A stretch of DNA of 38,141 nt. Origin: Anaerolineae bacterium. Lineage in GTDB: Bacteria; Chloroflexota; Anaerolineae; DRVO01. Location of the stretch: NCBI GenBank assembly GCA_013178015.1, contig JABLXR010000045.1, positions 1 to 38,141 of the forward strand, read 5' to 3'. Positions within the stretch are counted from its first letter, which is position 1. Each line of letters opens with the position of its first letter. The notes under the pieces were generated by a model, which did no database searches, was not told where the DNA came from, and was given only the letters and a program-made list of their open reading frames with translations. Shown one piece after another: positions 22,645 through 31,196 of the stretch. The position numbers and the translations under genes are program-made.

Positions 22645-23658
22645 CTAGCCCCTTCGTGCCTGCTCGTAGCGGATACGCGGGTCAACGATGGGGTAGAGTA
22701 TGTCTATGATGAAATTGGCCACTGCCACCGAGAGTATGATCAGCAAGACTGCACCCTGGATGACGGGGAAATCGAGGCTGGTGATGGAGGTGTAGATCAG
22801 CCATCCTATGCCGGGAAAGGCGAAGATGACCTCGGTGATGAGGGCGCCTCCCACAATGTGCCCCAGCGAGATGGCTAGCCCGGTCGCCTGAGGAAGCAGA
22901 GCATTGCGAAAGGCATAGCGCCACAAGATGCGCTGGTTGGAGAGGCCCTTGGCCTCGGCCTGGAGGATGTAGTCCTCGCCTTTGAGAGAGGTTATGAGGC
23001 TGCGCATGCTCAGAAACCACCAGCCGAGCGAGACCAAGATGATGCTGAGAGCGGGCAGGGTGGCATGACGGGCCACGTCGAGGGCGAAGTCGAGACTGAG
23101 CCCGGGCCTGAGGCCCACGGAGTAGGCCCCGGACAGAGGGAAGATGGGCCACTGGAAGGCCAGCAGGAAGATGAGAATGATGGCTAAGATGTAGTACGGA
23201 ATGGTGTAGAGCACCAGGGCCACCGGAACCAAAGCCTGCAGCGCCTTCGACTCCTCGCCTCTCCAGCCCACGGCGGCACCGATGATAGACCCGAGCACCC
23301 AGCTCACCACGGTGGTAACCGTGAGAAGGCCGATGGTCCAGGGGAGCGACGCTCGGAGCAGGTCGGCCACCTCAGAGGGGAAGCTGCTGATGGAGTAGCC
23401 CAAGTTCCCCCGCAGCAACTCCCGCACGAAACTGACGTACTGCTCCCACATGCTGCGGTCGAGCCCGAAGATCCGCTTGTACTCCTCGACTAGCTCTGGA
23501 GCGCCGGCGCTGCCTCCCATGGCGGCGAGCTTGAGGAAGACGGCACCCAGAGGATCACCCGGGACCATGCGGGGGACGAAGAAGACAACGGTGACCGAGA
23601 TCACCACCGTGGCGACCAGGATGACGGAGCGCTGCACTATGTATTTGAGGTAGCCCAC
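22645..23658 (-). CDS. ABC transporter permease, DppB/OppB type
   Basis: 337 residues from GTG at 23658, with GAGG about 8 bases upstream; a longer reading to 23700 lacks a site. The N terminus YLKYIVQRSVILVATVVISV and FFVPRMVPGDPLGAV are typical of DppB-type permeases. Six membrane segments, the EAA loop (AEAKGLSNQRILWRYAFRNA) and a terminal DPRIRYEQ are present. It pairs with the DppC-type protein. It follows the binding-protein gene after a 233-base gap holding a hairpin. Confidence 0.92.
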   Translation of the reverse strand: MGYLKYIVQRSVILVATVVISVTVVFFVPRMVPGDPLGAVFLKLAAMGGSAGAPELVEEYKRIFGLDRSMWEQYVSFVRELLRGNLGYSISSFPSEVADLLRASLPWTIGLLTVTTVVSWVLGSIIGAAVGWRGEESKALQALVPVALVLYTIPYYILAIILIFLLAFQWPIFPLSGAYSVGLRPGLSLDFALDVARHATLPALSIILVSLGWWFLSMRSLITSLKGEDYILQAEAKGLSNQRILWRYAFRNALLPQATGLAISLGHIVGGALITEVIFAFPGIGWLIYTSITSLDFPVIQGAVLLIILSVAVANFIIDILYPIVDPRIRYEQARRG

Positions 23659-23846
23659 TATGTTGTCCTCTCGGGCGTGCCCCGGGACTGGGCACACCAA
23701 GTGGTCCCGCCCGCTCGGCAGAACACGCGGGCCGAAGCCGCTTCCTGGTGAGGCAAGACCGACCTCTTCGGTGCCCTCTATGCGGGCTCAGCCTGGGTGG
23801 CCGGGGAGCCCCACCGAGGGCCGCCACCCCGGCCGGGTGGCTCAGG

Positions 23847-23874
23847 GGAGGGAGGGGACCCAGCCCCTCCCTCC
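23847..23874 (-). terminator. Stem-loop between binding-protein and permease genes
   Basis: GGAGGGAGGGG-acccag-CCCCTCCCTCC is an 11-bp perfect stem, 18 bases past the binding-protein stop on the minus strand. Such intercistronic stems usually protect or partly terminate the binding-protein mRNA so that more of it than of the permease is made. No T-run is present. The rest of 23659-23891 shows nothing supportable. Confidence 0.6.
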
Positions 23875-23891
23875 GGGCGCGACTGCCGGTG

Positions 23892-25790
23892 TTACTGGCT
23901 GGCCGGCCGGATGCCGCCTACCCATTCCCCGGTTTCGGGAGACGGATAGCCGGTGATCACCAGCTCGAACGTCGCCCACCAGCTCACGGGCATGTTCCAG
24001 GGGTTCTCGGCCGACGGCCAGCCTTCCCAGTAGGTGTAGTTGAAGGGCACCAGCGCCGGCGCCTGCACTATCGGGACTACCGGCAGCTCGTCGAGCCAGA
24101 TCTCCATGGCTCGATGGAACTGGTCGGCGATCGTCTCGATGTCTTCGGGCGGCGTGGCGGCCATCTCGTCCACTATGGCATCGAACTCGGGGTTGCTGTA
24201 GCGGAACGAGTTGCGCTCATACCACGGTGCCGGCTCGCCCAGCGGGACGTAGAACTTGCTGTGGAAGAGCTCCAAGTTCTCGAAGATGTAGCCGGGGCAG
24301 AAAGAGTGCAGCTTGATGTCGTACTCGCCCCGCAGGATAGTGTCGGACATCACCCCGCCGGTCAGGGCCTGCACCTCCACTTCGATGCCCTGGGCCTGGA
24401 GCTGATCCGCCAGGACGGCGGAGACCTTCATCTCCTCGGTTGAGTCTCCCTGCACCAGGTAGCGAACCCTCAGCGGCTCCCCCTCGGCCGAGACCCACAT
24501 GCCATCGGAGCCCTTGGTGTAGCCGATGGACTGAAGCAGCTCCTCGGCTCGGGCGGGGTCGTAGGTGGTGGTGGGGTACTGCGCCAGCAGGTCCTGGATG
24601 GCGTCGAAGTAGGGCTTCATCCCGTCGTAGTCGGGCCAGATGCCCCAGGCGGGGACGGTAGTGCCCTCGTAGGCTAGGTCAACGATGGCTTGCCGGTCGA
24701 TCATGTACGACAGGGCCCAGCGGGCTTCCTTCTGGTTCCACGGCGAGACGGCATTCTGCACCATCAGCGGCCGCGGGCACGGATCCAGCCAGGCATAGGG
24801 TGGCCCATCGTACCAGGCCCTGACGTTGGGGTTGCGCCGCATCACTTCCAGGAGCGAGCCCACCGAGAGTATGCCGATGAAGGGGGTGTCAATCTCGTTC
24901 GCTGCCAGGGCGAGGGCCACGGTGGTCTCCGGGCCGACGTACTGGAAGTTGACGATGCGCGGGGCCGGCGTGACGCCGAACACCTTGGTGCCCCACCAGT
25001 CATCCCGCCGCTCGTAAGTCATGGAAGTGGTGGTGGCGTTGACTAGCCGGTAGGCACCGGTCCCGATCGGATCTGAGCTCTTGAACGTGAGAGGATCCTG
25101 TCCCTCCCAGATGTGGCGAGGAAGTATGGTGATGCCGCCCCAGATGCCCACGGCCGGGAAAGCCTCGCGGTTCAGGTGGAAGCGGGGGCTGGGAGTCAGG
25201 AGATGGAACACCACGTTCAGGTCATCCACGGCCTCGACCGACTCCACCCACTTGGCCACCTCGGCGGCCCAGGTCATGCCCGGGTTGGCTAGGAGGGTGT
25301 CGTAGGTGAAGACGACGTCATCGGCAGTGAAAGGCTCGCCGTCGCTCCAGGTCACGCCCTCTCTCAGCTTCACGGAGAGGGTGGTGAAGTCTTCGTTATA
25401 CTCGTAGCTCTCAGCCAACCAAGGGATGTACTCCCCGGTCTGCAGGTTCTGATAGAAGAAGTACTCGTAGATCATCTGGTGGATGCCGGTGCCGGAACGG
25501 CTGACGCCAGGGGCATAGATGTTGAGGTTAGTGGGGTCAGCGATGCGCCCGCTCAGGGCTACATTGAGGGTCTCCAGCCGGCCCAGGTCCGCTGGAGGCG
25601 GGGCCGGCTCAGGGGTGGCGGTGACTACCACCTCCTTCTCCACCACGGTGGTGACTTCGACCGTCACTTCCCTAGTGACCTCTACCTTCTCGACCGTCAC
25701 CGGGCCGGGAGTGGCGGCACAGCCGACCAGCGCGATCGCGATCACGACCACCAGTGCTGCAGACACGATTGCTTTCCTGTCACGTAACAT
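23892..25790 (-). CDS. ABC transporter substrate-binding lipoprotein (SBP family 5)
   Basis: 632 residues. A signal peptide with lipobox ALVGC (Cys24) is followed by a long Val/Thr/Glu linker (about 31-60, ending VVVTATPEP) of the kind common in Chloroflexi binding proteins. The family-5 body shows LAESYEYNEDFTTLSVKLRE, VTWSDGEPFTADDVVFTYD, GTGAYRLV and WALSYMIDRQAIVDLAYEG. It should sit lipid-anchored outside the cell and deliver substrate to DppBC. The start is ATG at 25790 with AAGGAG (within 25799-25805) 8 bases upstream. A 169-base gap with no clear promoter separates it from dppF. The ligand is unknown; family members bind peptides, oligosaccharides and other compounds. Confidence 0.93.
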   Translation of the reverse strand: MLRDRKAIVSAALVVVIAIALVGCAATPGPVTVEKVEVTREVTVEVTTVVEKEVVVTATPEPAPPPADLGRLETLNVALSGRIADPTNLNIYAPGVSRSGTGIHQMIYEYFFYQNLQTGEYIPWLAESYEYNEDFTTLSVKLREGVTWSDGEPFTADDVVFTYDTLLANPGMTWAAEVAKWVESVEAVDDLNVVFHLLTPSPRFHLNREAFPAVGIWGGITILPRHIWEGQDPLTFKSSDPIGTGAYRLVNATTTSMTYERRDDWWGTKVFGVTPAPRIVNFQYVGPETTVALALAANEIDTPFIGILSVGSLLEVMRRNPNVRAWYDGPPYAWLDPCPRPLMVQNAVSPWNQKEARWALSYMIDRQAIVDLAYEGTTVPAWGIWPDYDGMKPYFDAIQDLLAQYPTTTYDPARAEELLQSIGYTKGSDGMWVSAEGEPLRVRYLVQGDSTEEMKVSAVLADQLQAQGIEVEVQALTGGVMSDTILRGEYDIKLHSFCPGYIFENLELFHSKFYVPLGEPAPWYERNSFRYSNPEFDAIVDEMAATPPEDIETIADQFHRAMEIWLDELPVVPIVQAPALVPFNYTYWEGWPSAENPWNMPVSWWATFELVITGYPSPETGEWVGGIRPASQ

Positions 25791-25959
25791 TTCACCTGCT
25801 CCTTTGCCAGCTCATGTCACGCACACGGACACACTTGGGATTGCCTCGTTCAAGAGGCGTCAGTCGGCTCCTGCCAATCTACTCGCCCTGGTCAACACCT
25901 CCCAACCGACGAACTACCACCTCCTTTCGCGGGCTAGCCTCCGCCCGCAGGCTATTGCT

Positions 25960-27033
25960 CTACGAGGGCCGACCTGCCGTTGCTGCCGGCCCACCTCCGC
26001 CCGGTTGCTCCAGTGAGGCTTTCTGGTTAGTCATCACCTGGCCCAGCTCCTCTGGGGGTAGGCTGGGGTGTTCCCGAAGCAGGTAACAGGCCGCCAGCCG
26101 GCGCGCCTCAGGTCGGAACAGGGGAGGAGGCTTCTCCAGGCACATGGGCATGGCGTAGGGGCACCGGGGAGCGAATTTGCATCCGCCCGGCGCAAGTGTC
26201 CTTGGCTGAGTTACCTCGGGAATCTCGCCTCCCCATTTTCGATCGGGGTCGGGCAAGGGTATGGAGCTGATCAGAAGCCTGGTGTAAGGGTGCTGCGGAT
26301 CCCTGACCACCAGCTCCACGTCGCCTGCCTCCGCCACCGAGCCCTGGTACAGGACGATGATGTCGTGGCTGATCTGATAGGCCGTGGTCAGGTCGTGAGT
26401 GATGTATATGAGCGAGATACCGAAGTCTTGGTTGAGTTGGCGCAGGTTGTCTAGGACGGTTGCCCGCAGGGAAGCATCTATCATGGAGACGGGCTCGTCA
26501 GCGATGATGAGCTTGGGCCGCATGAGGAGCGCCCTGGCCACCATTATCCGCTGGCGCTGCCCGCCGCTGAGCTGATGGGGGTAACGGCCGAGGGTCTCTT
26601 CCGGCCGCAGCCCCACGGCCTGGAGGGCCTCCTCGATCAGGCTGCGGGTTTGCCGCTTGCCGCGAGCCAGACGGAACTTGGCCACCGGGACGGCCAGGGC
26701 GTGATCCACCCTGTAGAAGGAGTTGTAGACCCCGAACGGGTCCTGGAAGATCATCTGCACATCGAGGCGGAATGAGTGGCGTTCGGAGCGCGACAGCTGG
26801 CGCAGGTCTTTGCCCCGGTACAGGACCTCACCTTCGGTCGCCGGCTCCAGCCCCAGGAGGAGCCGGGCCATGGTGGTTTTGCCACTGCCGCTCTCGCCTA
26901 CCACTCCGGTGATACTGGGCTGCTCCAGGCCGACGGAGAGGGAGAAGTCCTCTAGAGCCACGACCTCATGCCTGCGGATGAGGCCGCCTCCGAACACCTT
27001 AGTGACCCGCCGAGCCTCCAGCAGCGGAGTCAT
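25960..27033 (-). CDS. ABC transporter ATP-binding protein, DppF/OppF type
   Basis: 357 residues from ATG at 27033, which overlaps the dppD stop by 4 bases. Walker A GVVGESGSGKTT, Q-loop MIFQDPFGVYN, signature LSGGQRQRIMVARAL, Walker B LIIADEPVSMID and H-loop YITHDL are all intact. The C terminus has the oligo_HPY extension (HPYTRLLISSIPLPDP) and four Cys (GCKFAPRCPYAMPMC ... AACYLL), which in related transporters bind an Fe-S cluster. It works as a heterodimer with the DppD-type ATPase. The last ~30 residues are Gly/Pro-rich and probably unstructured. Confidence 0.93.
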   Translation of the reverse strand: MTPLLEARRVTKVFGGGLIRRHEVVALEDFSLSVGLEQPSITGVVGESGSGKTTMARLLLGLEPATEGEVLYRGKDLRQLSRSERHSFRLDVQMIFQDPFGVYNSFYRVDHALAVPVAKFRLARGKRQTRSLIEEALQAVGLRPEETLGRYPHQLSGGQRQRIMVARALLMRPKLIIADEPVSMIDASLRATVLDNLRQLNQDFGISLIYITHDLTTAYQISHDIIVLYQGSVAEAGDVELVVRDPQHPYTRLLISSIPLPDPDRKWGGEIPEVTQPRTLAPGGCKFAPRCPYAMPMCLEKPPPLFRPEARRLAACYLLREHPSLPPEELGQVMTNQKASLEQPGGGGPAATAGRPS

Positions 27034-28004
27034 GACGGCCCCGACCCGGATTCCAGGAGGAAGCAAGCGGCCCAATGACGCCCATCCGCTTGAAAGGCAG
27101 GTGGCACCTCGTGGGTGCACCGCTCCATGACGTAGGGGCAGCGCGGATGGAAGACGCAGCCGGAGGGAAGGTCGAGAAGAGAAGGCGGGGAGCCGGGGGC
27201 TCCCTGGAACTCGCCCTTCTTCTCCAGGGAGGGGAGGCTGGCCACGAGCAACTGAGTGTAGGGGTGTTGGGGCTGGTGGAAGATGTCCCGGGCTGAGCCC
27301 TCCTCCACCAGCCTGCTGGCGTACATGACCGCCACCCGGTCAACGAACTGAGCCATCAGCCCCATGTCGTGCCCGATTAGGATTACGGCGGCTCCGATGT
27401 CCTCCTGAACCTGGCGCAAGGTCTCCATCACCCGCCGCTGCACCACTACGTCCAGGGCGCTGGTGGGCTCATCGGCGATGATCACCCGAGGCTCAAGGCT
27501 GATGGCGATGGCGATGCAGACTCGCTGCTTCATCCCGCCACTGAGCTCGTGAGGGTAGCTGTCGGCTACGCCCGGGGCCAGGCCCACTCGGCCCAGTAGA
27601 GCCCGGACCCGATCTTGCCACCCGCGCCGAGACTCCCGGATGCCGTGGCTCCTCATGCCGTCTATGACTTGGTCGCGCACGCGCATGACCGGGTTGAGCG
27701 AGTTCATCGCTCCCTGGCTGATCAGGGCGATCTGGGCCAGCCTGACCTGCTGCATCCGCTCTGGGGGGAGGGACATGATGTTGAGCCCATCCAGAAGGAC
27801 CTCTCCCGATTCTATGCGCCCGGGGGGTTTGATGAGACGCATGAGGGAGAGGGCGGCGGTGGACTTGCCTGAGCCCGATTCCCCCATCAGCCCGAGCCTC
27901 TCACCGGGGTCGAGAGAGAAGCTCACGTCCTCCACCGCTCTGACCGGGCCTTGAGGGATATGGTAGTGGACCCGGAGGTCCTTCACCTCGAGAAGCGGTT
28001 GCAT
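27030..28004 (-). CDS. ABC transporter ATP-binding protein, DppD/OppD type
   Basis: 324 residues from ATG at 28004 (AGGGA just upstream); a longer reading to 28082 would start upstream of the predicted transcript and is rejected. Walker A GLMGESGSGKST, signature LSGGMKQRVCIAIAI, Walker B VIIADEPTSALD and H-loop LIGHDM are intact. The C terminus has the oligo_HPY region (HPYTQLLVASLPSLE) and the Cys cluster GCVFHPRCPYVMERC. It is the first gene of a seven-gene minus-strand operon (dppD, dppF, binding protein, dppB, dppC, amidohydrolase, flavodoxin) behind a good promoter. Confidence 0.93.
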   Translation of the reverse strand: MQPLLEVKDLRVHYHIPQGPVRAVEDVSFSLDPGERLGLMGESGSGKSTAALSLMRLIKPPGRIESGEVLLDGLNIMSLPPERMQQVRLAQIALISQGAMNSLNPVMRVRDQVIDGMRSHGIRESRRGWQDRVRALLGRVGLAPGVADSYPHELSGGMKQRVCIAIAISLEPRVIIADEPTSALDVVVQRRVMETLRQVQEDIGAAVILIGHDMGLMAQFVDRVAVMYASRLVEEGSARDIFHQPQHPYTQLLVASLPSLEKKGEFQGAPGSPPSLLDLPSGCVFHPRCPYVMERCTHEVPPAFQADGRHWAACFLLESGSGPS

Positions 28005-28085
28005 AGATCCCTGCCGCGGAGCTAACCGAGCCTGGTTACAGTCGAATCCCACCCGTCGGCAGTACACCACACTTGCGCACACATC

Positions 28086-28114
28086 ACTCTACTCGGTGTT
28101 AGAGAGGTTGTCAA
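28086..28114 (-). promoter_or_regulatory. Candidate sigma70 promoter for the dpp-amidohydrolase-flavodoxin operon
   Basis: On the minus strand, a perfect TTGACA (complement of 28109-28114) and TAGAGT (complement of 28086-28091) are separated by 17 bases. The start would be near 28079, giving a leader of about 75 bases before the dppD ATG. Confidence 0.65.
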
Positions 28115-28434
28115 TGGCGTTCATTTTCCCGGTGCGAGGGGGAATGGGGAGAAGCCGGTGGAAGCGCATGCCTCTCGGCGCTGAACCGAGGCCGGCGGTG
28201 CCCCAAGAGCGGGTCGTCAGGGATGGTGCCAGCCTGGCGACAGTGTCGACCGAAGCGGGCCGGTTCGGGGAGGCGGCCCTGAGGATGGGGGGAACGAGTG
28301 TGTTCAGGTGGCAGTCGCACGGGGGTAGACTCGCGTGCGCCGCTTCTGCGCAGGCCCTTAGAGCCCGCTTTCCCGCTGGCCACGAGGGCAAGACGAACTG
28401 GTCCAACTTGCCCTTGAGGAGTGAGCGCCCCCGG
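28115..28434. other. Gene-free stretch
   Basis: Overlapping open frames exist on both strands, but none has a ribosome-binding site, a recognisable family or consistent codon use. I see no RNA gene or repeat here. It separates the dpp promoter from the 67-bp repeats. Confidence 0.5.
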
Positions 28435-28740
28435 GGCGCGATAGGCACTAGGAGACAGAGCGCGCGTGGGCGCGCGCACTCCTCGGGTGCAGGGTGCACC
28501 AGGCGCGATAGGCACTAGGAGACAGAGCGCGCGTGGGCGCGCGCACTCCTCAGGTGCAGCGTGCACCAGGCGCGGTAGGCAGGCGGGGACAAGGCGCGCG
28601 TGGGTGCGCGCACTCCTCAGGTACAGCGTGCACCAGGCGCGGGGCAGGTCGAGACACGGCGCGCGTGGGCGCGCGCACTCCTCGGATGCAGGGTGCAGTA
28701 GGCGCCGTGGGTAGGTGGGGACAGAGCGCGCGCACTGCCT
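28435..28740. repeat. 67-bp tandem repeat array (four units plus a decayed fifth)
   Basis: Units begin with GGCGCG/GGCGCC at 28435, 28502, 28569, 28636 and 28701 (periods 67, 67, 67, 65). Each full unit contains a self-complementary GCGCGCG-TGG-GCGCGCGC core and a second palindrome like GGTGCAGCGTGCACC. The fifth unit has lost part of the first core. There are no unique spacers, so it is not a CRISPR array, and 67 is not a multiple of 3, so it does not encode a peptide repeat. The alternating CG tracts could adopt Z-DNA or cruciforms. Confidence 0.88.
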
Positions 28741-28861
28741 TTGGGCGGTCTGGCGGCAATGCAGTCGGGGCTTGCTCTCGTGATCTACGCGCAGCGATGC
28801 ACCTGGGCGGCGGTGCAGATCTCGGGATCAGCACGCCCGATCCTGAGAGGCATTAGGCGCT

Positions 28862-28890
28862 TTGACACCGTGGCGACCGGGGGTTAGAAT
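28862..28890 (+). promoter_or_regulatory. Near-consensus sigma70 promoter for the por operon
   Basis: A perfect TTGACA at 28862-28867 and TAGAAT at 28885-28890, with a 17-base spacer. The start would be near 28897, leaving a 168-base leader before porG. Confidence 0.72.
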
Positions 28891-28894
28891 GGCT

Positions 28895-29002
28895 TGACCG
28901 CAAGCCTGTTGGGCCGGTCACATTTCCTGTCAGGATGTCTCTGGGGGTTAGCCTGCGGCTTGCCACCGGGTTAGGCCGTGCGTGCGACCTAACCCCCTTT
29001 TT
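28895..29002 (+). terminator. Attenuator-like structured leader with intrinsic terminator before porG
   Basis: A 5' hairpin TGACCG...CGGTCA (28895-28920, with an inner GCC/GGC stem) is followed by GGGGGTTAG at 28943-28951 and a second GGGTTAGG at 28968-28975. Both can pair with CCTAACCCCC at 28988-28997, which is followed by TTTTT at 28998-29002. The two copies make mutually exclusive hairpins, each ending next to the T-run. Lying between promoter and first gene, this looks like a transcription attenuator or a possible riboswitch. I do not recognise a known ligand class. Confidence 0.65.
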
Positions 29003-29064
29003 GCGCCGTTTCAGCCGAGCTAGCTCCTGCATCGCGATCGGACCAGGTACTTAGGAGGCTCTTG

Positions 29065-29643
29065 ATGAATAACCTCACTGAGATCCGCTGGCACGGCCGG
29101 GCGGGTCAGGGATTGGTTACCGCTGCCAAGCTTCTGGGGGAGACCGCGCTGGGCACGGGCCAGTACTTTCAGGCATTCCCTGACTACGGTCCCGAGCGTA
29201 TGGGAGCGCCTATACGTGCCTACACGAGGCTCAGTCCCGAGCCCATCAGGATCCACAGTCAGATCAGCAGCCCTGACGTGGTGCTGGTGCTGGACCCGAC
29301 GCTGCTGGACCTGATAGACGTGACTGAGGGCCTGCAGGATGGCGGGGCCTTGCTGGTGAATACGGGCATGTCGCCGGGCGAGATTCGACGATTGCTGAAC
29401 CTGGAAGGACGCGACGTGCGCGTCTATACCGTGGACGCCAGCAACATCGCCATAGAGACCCTGGGGAGGGAGATAACCAACACGCCCATGCTGGGGGCTT
29501 TTGCCCGGGCGACGGGTCTGTTCCCCTTGGAGCAGATCATAGCAGACGTCCGTAGGAACTTCAGCAAGAAGCTGCGCCCAGAGATAGTGGAAGCCAACGT
29601 CGAGGCCGTCAGACGGGCGTACGACCAGGTACAGGAAGCCTAG
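29065..29643 (+). CDS. porG: 2-oxoacid:ferredoxin oxidoreductase gamma subunit
   Basis: 192 residues. The gamma subunit of pyruvate/2-oxoacid:ferredoxin oxidoreductase opens with the typical EIRWHGRAGQGLVTAAKLLG and has QAFPDYGPERMGAPIRAYTR plus VVLVLDPTLLDL. It is expected to bind part of the CoA site in the four-subunit enzyme. ATG at 29065 has AGGAGG 6 bases upstream (29053-29058); TTG at 29062 is less likely. It is the first of four genes in the order G, D, A, B. Confidence 0.94.
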   Translation: MNNLTEIRWHGRAGQGLVTAAKLLGETALGTGQYFQAFPDYGPERMGAPIRAYTRLSPEPIRIHSQISSPDVVLVLDPTLLDLIDVTEGLQDGGALLVNTGMSPGEIRRLLNLEGRDVRVYTVDASNIAIETLGREITNTPMLGAFARATGLFPLEQIIADVRRNFSKKLRPEIVEANVEAVRRAYDQVQEA

Positions 29644-29687
29644 GCGCCCCTCGGGTGCTAGCGGGCATAGGATAGAGGGAGGTTTAC

Positions 29688-29996
29688 ATGCCGAGAGCAA
29701 AGGGGTGGAGAGAGCTCCCCATCGGCGGCATCATAGATGAGCCGGGATCAGCGCGGGAACTGGAGACGGGGGCGTGGAGAGCTTTCCGCCCCGTCGTGGA
29801 CCAGGAGAAATGCATCAACTGCCTGCAGTGCTGGATGTTCTGCCCGGACATGTCCGTGCGGGTGGAGGACAGCAAGATGGTCGGCTTTGACCTCTACCAC
29901 TGCAAGGGATGCGGCATCTGCGCCAGCATCTGCCCGGTAGACGCTATCACCATGGTGGTGGAGACGGAAGCCGCCAAGGAAGGAGAGGTCAAGTGA
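29688..29996 (+). CDS. porD: 2-oxoacid:ferredoxin oxidoreductase delta subunit (2x[4Fe-4S] ferredoxin-like)
   Basis: 102 residues. Two CxxCxxCxxxC clusters are visible: Cys42/45/48/52 (CINCLQCWMFCPD) and Cys72/75/78/82 (CKGCGICASICPVDAI). These relay electrons from the catalytic clusters to external ferredoxin. The ~40-residue N-terminal region (GWRELPIGGIIDEPGSA) is typical of PorD. The ATG at 29688 has GGGAGG upstream. The stop overlaps the porA GTG start by 3 bases. Confidence 0.95.
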   Translation: MPRAKGWRELPIGGIIDEPGSARELETGAWRAFRPVVDQEKCINCLQCWMFCPDMSVRVEDSKMVGFDLYHCKGCGICASICPVDAITMVVETEAAKEGEVK

Positions 29997-31186
29997 GTGA
30001 CTTCAAAGCCCTCGACGGTAACCAGGCAGTGGCCGAGGCCATGCGGCAGATCAACCCGGACGTGGTGGCAGCCTACCCCATCACTCCGCAGACGGAAGCG
30101 GTGCAGGTCTTCTCTCAGTTCGTGGCCGACGGCGAGGTGGACACCGAGTTCGTCACCGTGGAGAGCGAGCATAGCGCCATGAGCGCCTGTGTGGGCGCAG
30201 GAGCGGCTGGGGCCCGGGTGATGACTTGCACCTCCTCCGCCGGCCTGGCGTTCATGTGGGAGATCACCTACATCGCTGCTTCCATGCGGCTTCCCATAGT
30301 GATGATGGTGGCTAACCGCGCTCTGTCGGGCCCCATCAACATCCACTGCGACCACTCCGACAGCATGGGCGCTCGGGACAATGGATGGGTGCAACTCTTC
30401 TCCGAGAGCCCGGAGGAAGCTTACGACAATATGATCCAGGCGGTGCGCATCGCCGAGCACCCGGACCTCATGTTGCCTGTGATGGTGATGCAGGACGGAT
30501 TCATCACTAGCCACGCCATGGAGCGGGTGGAGGTCTTCGACGACCAGGCAGTGAGGGACTTCGTCGGGACTTACACCCCGAGGTACTCGGTTCTGGACGT
30601 CGAGAACCCCTTGACCTTCGGTCCGCTCGACTTCTACGTCTACTACTTCGAGCACAAGCGCCAGCAGGTGGAGGCCTTCAGCCACGCCAAGGACGTTATC
30701 CTGGAAGTGGCGGCGGACTTCAACCGCCGCTTCAACCGCAACTACGGCCTCATGGAGGCCTATCGGCTGGACGACGCCGACGTGGCCCTGGTGGCTCTTT
30801 CGTCCACCGCCGGGACGGCCAAGGTGGTAGTGGATGAGCTGCGGGGGCAGGGAGTAAAGGCAGGCCTGCTCAAGCCCAGGGTATTCCGTCCGTTCCCAGC
30901 CGAGGAGATGGTCGAGGCCCTCTCCCACGTGAAGGCCGTGGCCGTCATGGATCGCTCAATCTCCTTTGGCAGCATGGCCAACGCCGGCCCCCTGTTCCTG
31001 GAGATGGCTGCTGCTTTCTACGTGAACGGTAACGGCTCCAAAGTGCCGATGGTGGACTACGTGTACGGCCTGGGCGGCAGGGACATCGGCCCGTCCGAGA
31101 TCGAGAGCGTCTACATGGACTTGCTCCGGATCGCCGATGGCGGCGAGGTGCCCAACCTGGTAACCTACCTGGGCGTGAGAGAGTGA
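29993..31186 (+). CDS. porA: 2-oxoacid:ferredoxin oxidoreductase alpha subunit
   Basis: 397 residues from GTG at 29993, with AAGGAG 7 bases upstream inside porD; the frame runs further upstream but those residues are porD in another frame. Family features are LDGNQAVAEAMRQINPDVVA, AAYPITPQTEAVQVF (the substrate/TPP-side domain), FVTVESEHSAMSACVGA and the transketolase-C-like domain with VKAVAVMDRSISFG. With the beta subunit it forms the catalytic centre that decarboxylates a 2-oxoacid to an acyl-CoA. Pyruvate is the most common substrate, but 2-oxoacid specificity cannot be fixed here. Confidence 0.95.
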   Translation: MSDFKALDGNQAVAEAMRQINPDVVAAYPITPQTEAVQVFSQFVADGEVDTEFVTVESEHSAMSACVGAGAAGARVMTCTSSAGLAFMWEITYIAASMRLPIVMMVANRALSGPINIHCDHSDSMGARDNGWVQLFSESPEEAYDNMIQAVRIAEHPDLMLPVMVMQDGFITSHAMERVEVFDDQAVRDFVGTYTPRYSVLDVENPLTFGPLDFYVYYFEHKRQQVEAFSHAKDVILEVAADFNRRFNRNYGLMEAYRLDDADVALVALSSTAGTAKVVVDELRGQGVKAGLLKPRVFRPFPAEEMVEALSHVKAVAVMDRSISFGSMANAGPLFLEMAAAFYVNGNGSKVPMVDYVYGLGGRDIGPSEIESVYMDLLRIADGGEVPNLVTYLGVRE

Positions 31187-31196
31187 GGAGTTAGGA

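Noticed and set aside
28096-28518. Open frames on both strands upstream of the 67-bp repeats
   Set aside because: They overlap each other, run into the repeats, and lack start signals or recognisable domains.
28466-28714. Repetitive Arg/Gly/Ala peptide across the 67-bp units
   Set aside because: The unit length is not a multiple of three, so the frame shifts in each copy; it is not a real coding repeat.
28435-28740. Possible CRISPR array
   Set aside because: The whole 67-bp unit is repeated with no unique spacers, and there are no cas genes in the window.
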